DNA from: Streptomyces mirabilis
Lineage (GTDB): Bacteria; Actinomycetota; Actinomycetes; Streptomycetales; Streptomycetaceae
Reading direction: 5' to 3'
DNA length: 64,000 nt
Assembly: GCF_018310535.1 (NCBI RefSeq)
Contig: NZ_CP074102.1
Location: 7,254,001-7,318,000, forward strand
Position numbers and translations under genes: made by a program. The number at the start of each line of letters is the position of its first letter. Position 1 is the stretch's first letter. Below are positions 24,995 through 32,719 of the stretch, in pieces. Under the pieces are notes generated by a model, which made no database searches, had not been told where the DNA came from, and worked only from the letters and a program-made list of their open reading frames with translations.

Positions 24995-25294
24995 ATGCAG
25001 TGTCCGAAGTGCCATGCGCCGATGCACACGTACAACCGCAATGGCGTCCAGATCGAGCAGTGCAGCGGCTGCCGCGGGATATTTCTCGACTACGGCGAGC
25101 TGGAGGCGCTGAGCCGGGTGGAGTCCCAGTGGTCGCAGCCCGCGCCGCCCCCGCCCGCCCCGCAGGCCTACCCCTCGGCGCCCGCGCCCGCGTGGGGCGC
25201 TCCGCAGCACGGTGGACACGGAGGCCACGGCGGCGGTCACTACGGCGGTCACCACCGTCACAAGAGCTTCGGCCACATGCTCTTCTCCTCCTGA
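24995..25294 (+). CDS. TFIIB-type zinc-ribbon protein
   Basis: 99 residues. The N-terminal ~45 residues are a zinc ribbon with CPKCHAPM and CSGCRGIFLDYGELEAL, the zf-TFIIB family (Zn bound by two CxxC pairs). A Pro/Ala linker and a His/Gly-rich tail (GGHGGHGGGHYGGHHRHK) follow, which might bind metal. ATG 24995 has GGCGAGGAG upstream. A small palindrome GGACAG-TGT-CTGTCC lies in the upstream gap (24940-24954). Role unknown. Confidence 0.88.
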   Translation: MQCPKCHAPMHTYNRNGVQIEQCSGCRGIFLDYGELEALSRVESQWSQPAPPPPAPQAYPSAPAPAWGAPQHGGHGGHGGGHYGGHHRHKSFGHMLFSS

Positions 25295-25322
25295 GCACGA
25301 CCGGAGGAACGACCTGACACGA

Positions 25323-25359
25323 CGAAGCCCCCGACCGTACGAGACGGCCGGGGGCTTCG
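25323..25359. terminator. Bidirectional terminator between zinc-ribbon gene and tRNA cluster
   Basis: Eleven-pair outer stem CGAAGCCCCCG/CGGGGGCTTCG with a further short inner stem. It serves the rightward zinc-ribbon gene and the leftward tRNA operon, whose last tRNA ends three bases away. Confidence 0.85.
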
Positions 25360-25361
25360 GC

Positions 25362-25436
25362 TGGTGCGCGATACTGGGATTGAACCAGTGACCTCTTCCG
25401 TGTCAGGGAAGCGCTCTCCCGCTGAGCTAATCGCGC
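25362..25436 (-). tRNA. tRNA-Val (anticodon GAC), CCA encoded
   Basis: Cloverleaf on the minus strand: acceptor GCGCGAT/ATCGCGC, D-arm TAGCTCAGCGGGAGAGC, anticodon stem-loop CTTCCCTGACACGGAAG, T-arm CACTGGTTCAATCCCAGT, discriminator A, and genomic CCA. Last gene of a five-tRNA cluster transcribed leftward. Confidence 0.95.
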
Positions 25437-25474
25437 AGGTGGACCTGCAGATGGTGCGGGTGGTGCGTACTGCG

Positions 25475-25546
25475 TGCGCGATACTGGGATTGAACCAGTG
25501 ACCTCTTCCGTGTCAGGGAAGCGCTCTCCCGCTGAGCTAATCGCGC
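25475..25546 (-). tRNA. tRNA-Val (anticodon GAC), second copy
   Basis: Identical to the neighbouring tRNA-Val through the discriminator base, including acceptor GCGCGAT, but without an encoded CCA (the next bases read CGC). The copies are separated by 38 bases. Confidence 0.95.
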
Positions 25547-25580
25547 GGGGATCCGGATGGATCGGGTCCTTGCGGACCAG

Positions 25581-25652
25581 TGGACGATACTGGGATTGAA
25601 CCAGTGACCTCTTCCGTGTCAGGGAAGCGCTCTCCCGCTGAGCTAATCGTCC
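25581..25652 (-). tRNA. tRNA-Val (anticodon GAC), third copy with variant acceptor stem
   Basis: Same body as the two other Val-GAC genes, but the acceptor stem is GGACGAT/ATCGTCC: the changes are compensated on both sides, so pairing is kept. No encoded CCA. It lies one base after the 3' CCA end of tRNA-Cys on the transcribed strand. Confidence 0.95.
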
Positions 25653-25653
25653 T

Positions 25654-25727
25654 TGGAGGTGGAGACGGGATTTGAACCCGTGTAGACGGCTTTGCAGGCC
25701 GTTGCCTCGCCTCTCGGCCACTCCACC
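25654..25727 (-). tRNA. tRNA-Cys (anticodon GCA), CCA encoded
   Basis: Acceptor GGTGGAG/CTCCACC, D-arm with GGCCGAGAGGC, anticodon arm ACGGCCTGCAAAGCCGT with GCA, T-arm ACGGGTTCAAATCCCGT, discriminator T and genomic CCA. Confidence 0.95.
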
Positions 25728-25766
25728 AGGAGTGTGGGGGTTCGGGATGATCCCCCTCTTCCTGCG

Positions 25767-25839
25767 AGCGGACGACCAGGTTCGAACTGGCGACCTCAAC
25801 CTTGGCAAGGTTGCGCTCTACCAACTGAGCTACGTCCGC
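25767..25839 (-). tRNA. tRNA-Gly (anticodon GCC)
   Basis: Acceptor GCGGACG/CGTCCGC, D-arm TAGCTCAGTTGGTAGAGC, anticodon arm CAACCTTGCCAAGGTTG with GCC, T-arm CCAGTTCGAACCTGG. Promoter-proximal gene of the leftward cluster Gly-Cys-Val-Val-Val; its promoter must lie in the 156-base gap before the chorismate-enzyme gene. Confidence 0.95.
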
Positions 25840-25982
25840 GTGTCGTTTCCGTTCGGCTTGCGCGTCCCGGCGACGTGTTGAACTCTAGCGGATTCCCGGG
25901 CCAGCACAAAAACGCGTTTGCGCAGCGTGCTGCGGTCTGTCCGGCAAAGGACACGGTCAGGGCACCCGCAGGTCACCCGACC

Positions 25983-25988
25983 TAGACT
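25983..25988 (+). promoter_or_regulatory. -10 box TAGACT for leaderless pabB-like mRNA
   Basis: TAGACT ends seven bases before the GTG at 25996, so transcription would begin at the start codon. There is no ribosome-binding site. No strong -35 is visible. Confidence 0.5.
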
Positions 25989-25995
25989 CGACTGC

Positions 25996-27045
25996 GTGCT
26001 CGACCTCCCTCCTCTCGCCCGTTTCGGTGGCCTCGTCGCGACCGGTCTCCTCGACGTCACCAGCGACCCCGCGGCCCTGGACTCGGCCGGCTTCTGGGCC
26101 GTGGCGGCCGACTTCGAGGGCAGCTTGGTCTGTGCCCGCTTCGCCGACGTACGCACCGAACCCGTGCCCGCCCCCGTCCCCGGGCAGTGGCGGGGGCCCG
26201 CCTCCGGTGACTGGACGTCCTCCCTCGATCACGAGGCGTACACCGCCGGCGTACGCCGCATCCGCGCCCACATAGCCGCCGGCGAGGTCTACCAGGCCAA
26301 CCTCTGCCGCGTCCTGTCCGCACCCCTCGCCCCCGACGCCGACATCGACGCCCTCACCGCGCTGCTCGCCCGCGGCAACCCCGCCCCTTACGCGGGAACG
26401 ATTCGCCTGCCCCACCACGGCGTCGAGATCGCCACCGCCTCCCCCGAACTCTTCCTGCGCCGCACCGGCTCCGTCATCGAATCCGGCCCCATCAAGGGCA
26501 CCGGACGCACCGAGGCCGACCTCCTCGACAAGGACCACGCCGAGAACGTCATGATCGTGGACCTCGTCCGCAACGACCTCGGCCGCGTCTGCGTCACCGG
26601 CACCGTCACCGTCCCCGACCTGTGCGTGGTCGAAAAACACCCCGGGCTCGTCCACCTCGTCTCCACCGTCCGCGGCCACCTGCGCGCCGACATCGGCTGG
26701 CCCGAACTGCTGGCCGCCGCGTTCCCGCCCGGCTCCGTCACCGGCGCCCCCAAAACCAGCGCCCTGACCATCATCGACGCCCTGGAGACGGCACCCCGCG
26801 GCCCCTACTGCGGCGGCATCGGCTGGGTCGACGCCGACCGCACCACCGCACAGCTCGCCGTCGGCATCCGCACCTTCTGGGCCGACCGCGCCGAAGGCGT
26901 CCTGCGCTTCGGCACCGGCGCCGGCATCACCTGGGGCTCCGACCCCGAAAGGGAATGGCAGGAGACCGAGCTGAAGGCCGCCAGGCTGCTCGCGGTAGCG
27001 TCGGGACAGTACGGAGACGCGTACGAAAGTGGAAGGACTCTCTGA
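25996..27045 (+). CDS. pabB: Aminodeoxychorismate synthase component I-like (chorismate-binding enzyme)
   Basis: 349 residues covering the chorismate-utilising domain with a shortened N-terminus. It converts chorismate and ammonia to 4-amino-4-deoxychorismate, feeding p-aminobenzoate and folate. ESGPIKGTGRT carries the PIKGT lysine typical of ADC synthases rather than the PIAGT of anthranilate synthase; AENVMIVDLVRNDLGRV and YCGGIGWVDADR are further family segments. No glutaminase domain is attached. Translation from GTG 25996 appears leaderless. The lyase gene that would use the product begins one base after the stop. Confidence 0.88.
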   Translation: MLDLPPLARFGGLVATGLLDVTSDPAALDSAGFWAVAADFEGSLVCARFADVRTEPVPAPVPGQWRGPASGDWTSSLDHEAYTAGVRRIRAHIAAGEVYQANLCRVLSAPLAPDADIDALTALLARGNPAPYAGTIRLPHHGVEIATASPELFLRRTGSVIESGPIKGTGRTEADLLDKDHAENVMIVDLVRNDLGRVCVTGTVTVPDLCVVEKHPGLVHLVSTVRGHLRADIGWPELLAAAFPPGSVTGAPKTSALTIIDALETAPRGPYCGGIGWVDADRTTAQLAVGIRTFWADRAEGVLRFGTGAGITWGSDPEREWQETELKAARLLAVASGQYGDAYESGRTL

Positions 27046-27046
27046 C

Positions 27047-27868
27047 GTGAAGATCTGGCTCGACGGTGGTCTGCAGGACATGGAGTCCGCCCGCGTCTCC
27101 GTCTTCGATCACGGACTGACCGTGGGCGACGGCATCTTCGAGACCGTGAAGGCGGTGGAGGGGCGGCCGTTCGCGCTGACCCGCCACCTCGATCGGCTGG
27201 CCCGCTCGGCGCGCGGCCTGGGGCTGCCCGAACCCGACCTCGACGAGGTGCGCCGCGCCTGCGCCGCCGTCCTGGACGCCAACCCGATGCCGCTCGGCCG
27301 ACTGCGGATCACCTACACCGGTGGCTACGGCCCGCTCGGCTCCGACCGCGGCGAACACGGGCCGACCCTGCTCGTCGCCCTCGGCGAGTCCACCCGCCGC
27401 CCCGACTCCACCGCCGTGATCACGGTGCCCTGGACCCGTAACGAGCGCGGCGCCCTCACCGGCCTCAAGACCACCTCGTACGCCGAGAACGTCGTGGCCC
27501 TGGCCCGCGCGCGCGAACAGGGCGCGAGCGAGGCGCTGTTCGCCAACACGGTCGGGCAGCTGTGCGAGGGTACGGGGTCGAACGTCTTCGTCGTCCTCGA
27601 CGGCGAGATCCACACCCCGCCCGTCGCCTCCGGCTGTCTCGCCGGCATCACGCGCGCGCTCGCCGTCGAGTGGACCGGCGCCAGGGAGACCGATCTTCCG
27701 CTGGATGTCCTGGAGCGTGCGGACGAGGTCTTCCTGACGTCCACGCTGCGGGACGTGCAGGGTGCGCACCGGGTCGACGGGCGCCAACTCCCGGGCACGC
27801 CGGGCCCGGTGACCGCCAAGGCCATGCGGGTCTTCGAGGAGCGGGCCGGAAACGACCTCGACCCGTAG
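27047..27868 (+). CDS. pabC: Aminotransferase class IV, probable aminodeoxychorismate lyase
   Basis: 273-residue PLP fold-type IV enzyme. The catalytic Lys is in GLKTTSYAENVVALARA (about residue 145) and EALFANTVGQLCEGTGSNVF is the cofactor-binding segment. Family members are branched-chain aminotransferases, D-amino-acid aminotransferases and 4-amino-4-deoxychorismate lyase; coupling to the pabB-like gene (GTG one base after its stop) favours the last, which yields p-aminobenzoate and pyruvate. Start GTG 27047, with GGAAGGAC upstream. Confidence 0.87.
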   Translation: MKIWLDGGLQDMESARVSVFDHGLTVGDGIFETVKAVEGRPFALTRHLDRLARSARGLGLPEPDLDEVRRACAAVLDANPMPLGRLRITYTGGYGPLGSDRGEHGPTLLVALGESTRRPDSTAVITVPWTRNERGALTGLKTTSYAENVVALARAREQGASEALFANTVGQLCEGTGSNVFVVLDGEIHTPPVASGCLAGITRALAVEWTGARETDLPLDVLERADEVFLTSTLRDVQGAHRVDGRQLPGTPGPVTAKAMRVFEERAGNDLDP

Positions 27869-27938
27869 ACGTCGCCCGTGGCACGTCAGCGAGCAAAACA
27901 GGATGACGACGGGGCACGGGACGGGTAGAACACCCCTG

Positions 27939-28763
27939 ATGACCACCACCCTGCGGCCGACCGAGCCGCTTCAGCGCGGAGCCGACGGGGCGCTGTCCCG
28001 CCGTTACCAGGTGTGCGTGAACAGTCGTCCCGTGGGCGGGATCCACCTCTCCACGCATCCGGAGTACGGTCCCACCGTGGCCCGTGTCGGGGAGCTGTGC
28101 ATCGAGGAACCCGACCGTGGGCGGGGCCGGGGCACGGTGGCCGTGCTCGCGGCCGAGGAGGTGGCCCGCGGCTGGGGCTGCAAGCGCGTCGAGACGTCGG
28201 TGCCCGGGGACGCGGACGGTGTGCTCCGGCTCGCCACGACCCTCGGGTACGTCCTGAGCAACCGCGTCATGACGAAGCACCTGGACGGCCCCGGCCCCGA
28301 ACTGCCCGCGGGCAGTGTCGCCCGGCCCATGGCCGAGGCCGAGTACGTGCCCTGGCTGGCGAAGGAGCGCGAGGAGTTCGCCCGCTCGCAGATCGAGCGT
28401 GGCGTGCCCGAGGCCGAGGCGTACCGCAAGACGGACCAGGGGCTCGCCCGGTTCCTGCCGGACGGAGTGGCCAGCGAGAACACGGTGCTCGGCGTCCTCG
28501 AACACGAGGGGATCCCGGTCGGCACGCTGTGGCTGGGCCTGTGGCCCGACGCGGCGTTCGTGCTCGGGGTCGAGACCGACCCCGAGCACCGGGGCCGCGG
28601 CCACGGGCGCACCCTGATGCTGCTGGCCGAGGCCCGGGCGGTGGCCGGCGGGAAGGACCGCATCGGCCTCAACGTGTTCGCGGGGAACACCCCGGCGGAG
28701 AAGCTGTACGAGTCACTCGGCTATACGACGAGCGAGTACTACCTCTACAAGAACCTGCTCTGA
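27939..28763 (+). CDS. Double-domain GNAT acetyltransferase
   Basis: 274 residues with two GNAT repeats. The N-terminal copy is shown by ELCIEEPDRGRGRGTVAVLA, the C-terminal copy by GVETDPEHRGRGHGRTLMLLAEA and the ending NTPAEKLYESLGYTTSEYYL. Only the second has the full Q/RxxGxG loop with good spacing, so the first may be structural. ATG 27939; a TAGAAC box lies seven bases upstream and no ribosome-binding site, which may again mean a leaderless mRNA. Acceptor unknown. Confidence 0.88.
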   Translation: MTTTLRPTEPLQRGADGALSRRYQVCVNSRPVGGIHLSTHPEYGPTVARVGELCIEEPDRGRGRGTVAVLAAEEVARGWGCKRVETSVPGDADGVLRLATTLGYVLSNRVMTKHLDGPGPELPAGSVARPMAEAEYVPWLAKEREEFARSQIERGVPEAEAYRKTDQGLARFLPDGVASENTVLGVLEHEGIPVGTLWLGLWPDAAFVLGVETDPEHRGRGHGRTLMLLAEARAVAGGKDRIGLNVFAGNTPAEKLYESLGYTTSEYYLYKNLL

Positions 28764-28784
28764 ACCACTTCGCGAGAACGAGTA

Positions 28785-29303
28785 CTACGCGCCCTCGGCC
28801 AGCAGGCGGTCGGCGATCTCCTCGATGCGCTCGCGCAGGCCCTCCTGGCTCTTGCCGCCGTCGAGCCGCTCGCCGCCGATGACGTACGTCGGGGTGCCGG
28901 TCACGCCGATGGCCTTGCCCTCGGCCTGGTCGGCGTCGACGATCAGGATGTGCCGGCCGTCGATCAGGGCGGTGTCGAACTCCTCGGCGTCCAGACCGAG
29001 TTCGCGGGCCACCTCGATCAGGAAGGGCTCGCCCTTGCGGTCCAGTTCCTCGACACGGTCGAGGACCGCCTCGACGTACGGCCAGGTCCGGCCCTGCTCC
29101 GCGGCCTCCTCGGCGGCCTGCGCGGCGGCGAAGGCGTGCTTGTGCTTCTCCAGCGGGAAGTGCCGCAGCCGCAGCTCCAGACGGTCGCCGTAGCGGGCGC
29201 GCAGCGTGCGCAGGTCGGCTAGGGCGCTGCGGCAGTCGGGACACTGGAGTTCGCACCAGACGTCCAGGACGGCGGTGGCGCGGGCTGTGGAGGAGTCGTT
29301 CAT
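28785..29303 (-). CDS. DsbA-family thiol-disulfide oxidoreductase, cytoplasmic
   Basis: 172-residue thioredoxin-fold protein. The active site is CPDC in VWCELQCPDCRSALADL near residue 21-24, and the cis-proline loop is GTPTYVIGG near residue 140; an alpha-helical insertion lies between. There is no signal peptide, so it would work in the cytoplasm. DsbA-like DSBA/FrnE proteins isomerise or reduce disulfides; the partner is unknown. ATG 29303 has GGGAG ten bases upstream. Confidence 0.87.
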   Translation of the reverse strand: MNDSSTARATAVLDVWCELQCPDCRSALADLRTLRARYGDRLELRLRHFPLEKHKHAFAAAQAAEEAAEQGRTWPYVEAVLDRVEELDRKGEPFLIEVARELGLDAEEFDTALIDGRHILIVDADQAEGKAIGVTGTPTYVIGGERLDGGKSQEGLRERIEEIADRLLAEGA

Positions 29304-29474
29304 GGCACCCAGTCTCCCAGCCCTGCCGACGGCGCCCCAACCGGGACCTGGGGAGGACCCCGACCCGGAGATGTCCCTGAGGTCCGCCCGGAGCATGGCA
29401 TATCGGGCGTGGGGCGGTGCAGGATGGAAGGGACGAACCGACCCGCTCTGCCGAGCCCTGCCCTGGAGGACCGG

Positions 29475-29921
29475 ATGATTGCCGAGACTGTCTGTTCCGC
29501 CGTCTCCGCGGCCGGCCTCGGCATCGCCGCGGTCACGGCCTACCGCAAGCGGTTCCTCTCCGCCGCCCGCATCGCCGCCTACTCGCTGGTGCCGGTCGGC
29601 CTGGTGATGACCGGGGTCGTCGGCTGGCTGGCCGACACCGCCTTCAGCCCCACCGCGTGGGCGGGCTTCGGTGTGCTGGGTGTGGCCTGGCTGCTGTTCA
29701 TGACCACGCGGGCGGTGGAGCGGCGTGGCGGCGGGACCCGGAAGGAACGCAAGGCGGCCGCCCGGGCCGCCCAGCGGGAGGCGGTGGCCCCCGCGGCCTC
29801 GGCGCCCTCGCTGAGCCAGGGCTCCCGTCCGGCCGCCCGGCCCGCGACGACGCCTCGGGCCACGGGTTCCGACGACGACTTCAGCGACATCGAGGCCATC
29901 TTGAAGAAGCGCGGCATATGA
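29475..29921 (+). CDS. Small two-TM membrane protein with acidic C-terminal motif
   Basis: 148 residues. Two or three hydrophobic helices (AVSAAGLGIAAV, IAAYSLVPVGLVMTGVVGWL, WAGFGVLGVAWLLFM), then a basic Lys/Arg/Ala segment and a C-terminus DDDFSDIEAILKKRGI, which looks like a conserved short peptide module. ATG 29475 has GGAGGA five bases upstream. It diverges from the dsbA-like gene. Function unknown. Confidence 0.78.
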   Translation: MIAETVCSAVSAAGLGIAAVTAYRKRFLSAARIAAYSLVPVGLVMTGVVGWLADTAFSPTAWAGFGVLGVAWLLFMTTRAVERRGGGTRKERKAAARAAQREAVAPAASAPSLSQGSRPAARPATTPRATGSDDDFSDIEAILKKRGI

Positions 29922-30065
29922 CGGGCTGAAACGACACAGAGGATCATGGGAGAGCGCGGAAACGATCACGTTCGTGCCTGCTCATCGCGGATATTGGCGA
30001 ACTCCCGTTCATTCCGGGCGTGTTGATCGCGGAGCGGGTGGTGGCTGCGTCATCATCGCCGCGAG

Positions 30066-30218
30066 ATGCTGGACACAACACAGAGCGACACCGCCGCCCC
30101 TCCCGAGGAGCCGCGGGGTTGTCTCTACGCGCTTTCCCAGCCACCGCTGATGATCTTCCTTGCGGTGATCGGCTGCCTGCTGCTCATGGCTTCGCTGCAC
30201 GACCTGCTGCTGCTCTGA
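30066..30218 (+). CDS. 50-residue membrane protein
   Basis: A 51-codon frame from ATG 30066 to TGA 30216. A polar N-terminus (DTTQSDTAAPPEEPRG) is followed by CLYALSQPPLMIFLAVIGC and a Leu-rich end, giving one clear transmembrane helix. Codon third positions are GC-rich as in true genes. I recall near-identical small proteins beside ssgB in other streptomycetes, which would make it conserved, but this is memory, not a search. The ribosome-binding site is weak (CGAG). Confidence 0.7.
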   Translation: MLDTTQSDTAAPPEEPRGCLYALSQPPLMIFLAVIGCLLLMASLHDLLLL

Positions 30219-30285
30219 GCCGTACACGGAGCCCCTGGCGTCACCCGCCGAGGGCTCCGTCAGCCCGCCGCGCGTCCAGTGTCCG

Positions 30286-30843
30286 TCAGCCCGCCGCTTC
30301 CTTGCGGCGCGCCCGGTACGCCGCCACGTGGAGGCGGTTTCCGCAGGTCCGGCTGTCGCAGTAGCGGCGCGAGCGGTTGCGGGAGAGATCCACGAAGGCG
30401 TGCCGGCAGTCCGGGGCCTCGCAGCGCCGCAGCCGGTCCTGCTCTCCGGCGACCACGAAGAACGCCAGTGCCATCCCGCAATCGGCCGCGAGGTGGTCGG
30501 CGACCGAGGCACCTGGCGCGAAGTAGTGCACGTGCCAGTCGTAGCCGTCGTGGTCGGTGAGCCGGGGGGTGGTGCCCGCGACGGCGACCAGTTCGTTGAT
30601 GAGACCCGCGGCGGTAAGGGGGTCGTCGGCGGCGAAGACTCCGGCGAACCGGCCGCGGATCTCGTGTACGGCCGCGAGGTCGTCCTCCGACAGCACGCCG
30701 ACATCACTGATCCCGTGTTTTCGTACGAAATCGGCGAGGGACGCGACGTCCGGGAGCCCGTCCGTCGTGTCGTTCTCCGGTGCGGTGTTCACCAGGTCCA
30801 CCACGGCGTCGAGGGAGCGCCGGGTGTCGTGGGTGATCAGCAC
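30286..30843 (-). CDS. CGNR zinc-finger protein, probable transcriptional regulator
   Basis: 185 residues. The N-terminal ~135 residues are the stress-induced regulator-like (ABATE) domain (VDLVNTAPENDTTDGLPDV...), and the C-terminal 45 hold the CGNR zinc finger CEAPDCRHAFVDLSRNRSRR followed by YCDSRTCGNRLHVAAYRAR. Four cysteines are in place to bind zinc. GTG 30843 has GGGAG seven bases upstream. Probably DNA-binding; target unknown. Confidence 0.9.
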   Translation of the reverse strand: MLITHDTRRSLDAVVDLVNTAPENDTTDGLPDVASLADFVRKHGISDVGVLSEDDLAAVHEIRGRFAGVFAADDPLTAAGLINELVAVAGTTPRLTDHDGYDWHVHYFAPGASVADHLAADCGMALAFFVVAGEQDRLRRCEAPDCRHAFVDLSRNRSRRYCDSRTCGNRLHVAAYRARRKEAAG

Positions 30844-31379
30844 GTTTCGCTCCCTGGCCTGGGGGTCGGGCAGGCGCCCTCCGATGCTGGCCGATGGTAG
30901 TGGCTTCCTGGGGTGGGGGAGCGAGGGCGGTCGATCTGTACGCGGTCAGTCGCGCGTCCGGGCCGGTCCACGGGCGAGTTCACGGGCCGCGAAGGTCATC
31001 CTGAACACCTCCGGAAGCCTCAGCCGCCGTCCGGGCCGGCACTGAGCCCGGTGGGCCGCGTGGGGCCGCCGGGTGTGTCGCGCCCGGCCTGGCGGCCCGG
31101 CCGCAGCGTCTGCCCCGCCCCATGCCCCAGGGGGCGCCCTCATTGGCTCTCTTCGGCGTCCCCGCCTGGGCAGGGCAGAAGAAGACCCGCCCTGGCCACG
31201 CACCCCGGCGCTGGAGCCGTCGAGGCCTGCCGTCGACCGCGCGCACCGGCGCCGCCCCCGCGGGAGTCCGCGGCGACGGCGCCGATGTTCGTGCCCTTTG
31301 CGGTTGTGCCCATTGCAGATGTTTAGGCCCGAGCCGTCTCCCCGAGTGGACGGCGCCGGGCGGCTCTATGGGGGTCTCG
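30844..31379. other. 536-bp gap between CGNR gene and ssgB
   Basis: No convincing large gene: frames here have poor codon bias. It holds the CGNR promoter region, a 17-codon minus-strand ORF with an excellent ribosome-binding site (separate entry), and an eight-pair inverted repeat GGGCCGCC/GGCGGCCC (31063-31070 and 31091-31098). Confidence 0.5.
30946..30999 (-). CDS. Candidate 17-residue peptide upstream of CGNR gene
   Basis: Minus-strand ORF reading MTFAARELARGPARTRD. GGAGGTG ends eight bases before the ATG at 30999, the best Shine-Dalgarno match nearby. It ends about 100 bases before the CGNR start, so it could be a regulatory upstream ORF or the remnant of a gene start. No known family. 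Confidence 0.35.
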   Translation of the reverse strand: MTFAARELARGPARTRD

Positions 31380-31793
31380 TCAGCTCTCGGCCAGGATGTG
31401 TGAGAGCTCCGTGTCGAGATCGAAATGCCGGTGTTCCGTGCCGGGGGGCACGGCGGCGTCCGTTCGCTTCAGGAACGACTCCAGGGCCCGCGCCGGGGCT
31501 TCCAGCAGGGCCTCGCCCTCCGGGGAGCTCAGGGCGATGCATACGACGCCCTGGCCATGGCTCCGGGACGGCCAGACTCGGACGTCGCCGGTACCGGTGG
31601 GCCGATGCAGGCCCTCGGCGAGGAGGTCGCGGGCGAACACCCACTCGACGGTTTCCTCGGCTCCGGTGTGGAAGGTGGCGTGCACGGCGTAGGGATCGGC
31701 CGTGTCATACCGCAGTCCTGCGGGTACAGGCAGTGAGGACTCGCTCGACACAACGAGGCGCAGGTGCAGCTCGCAGCTGACCGTGGTGTTCAT
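31380..31793 (-). CDS. ssgB: SsgA-like sporulation/cell-division activator SsgB
   Basis: 137-residue SALP-family protein. The sequence from MNTTVSCELHLRLV through ESFLKRTDAAVPPGTEHRHF matches SsgB closely, the member that positions FtsZ at sporulation septa in streptomycetes. This marks the host as a sporulating actinomycete. ATG 31793 gives the standard N-terminus; an upstream frame extension to 31859 is not part of the family. It is divergent from the TIGR02611 gene with a 191-base promoter region between them. No good ribosome-binding site is visible. Confidence 0.93.
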   Translation of the reverse strand: MNTTVSCELHLRLVVSSESSLPVPAGLRYDTADPYAVHATFHTGAEETVEWVFARDLLAEGLHRPTGTGDVRVWPSRSHGQGVVCIALSSPEGEALLEAPARALESFLKRTDAAVPPGTEHRHFDLDTELSHILAES

Positions 31794-31984
31794 AAGCGCC
31801 AGGGCCTTTCGCTCAGTGTGCGCTCGGGGATTCGCACGTCGGCGAAATCGACATGCCACCTACGGTGCCGTTGTAAACCCCTCTGAGTGTTTTGCGTGTC
31901 TTTACGTAACTCTTCCGGCCGAGAGCACGTTCGCCGGATAGGGCCATTCTGGTGACTGGTTTCTCTCCGGTAGGGTTTGGCCGT

Positions 31985-32419
31985 ATGAATACGGGGAGTG
32001 ACGAGCCGGGCAAGGTCGCCGCGGCGGATGGTGAGACGAAGATCGAGGGGCCGCTCGGATCGCGGGCGCCGGAATTCATCAAGGCCCGCCGTGCACTGCA
32101 TCTGAGCTGGCAGGTGGGTGTTTTCGTCGTGGGGCTCGCGGTGGTCGGCGCCGGCGTGATCATGCTTCCACTGCCGGGCCCCGGCTGGCTGGTGATCTTC
32201 GGCGGCATGGCGATCTGGGCGACCGAGTTCGTCTGGGCACAGCTGGTGCTCCGCTGGACGAAGCGCAAGGTCACGGAGGCGACACAGCGGGCACTCGACC
32301 CGAAGGTGCGGCGCCGCAACATCATTCTCACGAGTGTCGGTGTCGTCATCGTCGCGGCCCTTGGTGGCGTCTACCTCTGGAAGTTCGGCGTCCAGATGCC
32401 GTGGAACATCCAGGAATGA
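31985..32419 (+). CDS. TIGR02611-family membrane protein
   Basis: 144 residues. After a polar N-terminus come two transmembrane helices with the conserved PGPG loop (VGAGVIMLPLPGPGWLVIFGG), then a basic linker and a third helix near the C-terminus (IILTSVGVVIVAALGGVYLW). This matches the actinobacterial TIGR02611 family, function unknown. A TAGGGT box eight bases before ATG 31985 suggests a near-leaderless mRNA. Confidence 0.87.
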   Translation: MNTGSDEPGKVAAADGETKIEGPLGSRAPEFIKARRALHLSWQVGVFVVGLAVVGAGVIMLPLPGPGWLVIFGGMAIWATEFVWAQLVLRWTKRKVTEATQRALDPKVRRRNIILTSVGVVIVAALGGVYLWKFGVQMPWNIQE

Positions 32420-32426
32420 CCGACGG

Positions 32427-32513
32427 GTGACGCGACCCGGGAGACGGGACTCGTGACGCGACCCGGGAAGGGCTCGTGACGCGACCCGCGAAGGGCTCGT
32501 GACGGCACCCGTT
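32427..32513 (+). repeat. Degenerate minisatellite after TIGR02611 gene
   Basis: Three to four tandem units beginning GTGACGCGACCCG(G/C)GA: 26 bases (32427), 23 bases (32453), 23 bases (32476) and a partial unit (32499). It starts eight bases after the stop codon of the membrane-protein gene. Confidence 0.85.
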
Positions 32514-32598
32514 CCCGTGCTGCTCCGAAGGCCCCTCCTGGGGCCCATTGGCTGGTCGGAGCCACCCCCTGACATGGGGTAATGTTCTCCCTGCGCCC

Positions 32599-32673
32599 GG
32601 GCGATTAGCTCAGCGGGAGAGCGCTTCGTTCACACCGAAGAGGTCACTGGTTCGATCCCAGTATCGCCCACCA
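32599..32673 (+). tRNA. tRNA-Val (anticodon CAC), CCA encoded
   Basis: Acceptor GGGCGAT/ATCGCCC, D-arm TAGCTCAGCGGGAGAGC, anticodon arm CTTCGTTCACACCGAAG with CAC, T-arm CACTGGTTCGATCCCAGT, discriminator A and CCA. A hairpin terminator follows nine bases later. Confidence 0.96.
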
Positions 32674-32681
32674 GCACGACA

Positions 32682-32719
32682 GGCGACCCAGTTCCACGCA
32701 GTGCGTGGGCAGGGTCGCC
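32682..32719 (+). terminator. Terminator of tRNA-Val
   Basis: Outer stem GGCGACCC/GGGTCGCC and inner stem CCACGC/GCGTGG form one long hairpin immediately after the tRNA, followed by TTCGTC. Confidence 0.75.

Noticed and set aside
32427..32513. Tandem repeat as a CRISPR array
   Set aside because: Units are directly abutting without unique spacers and are degenerate; no cas gene is present.
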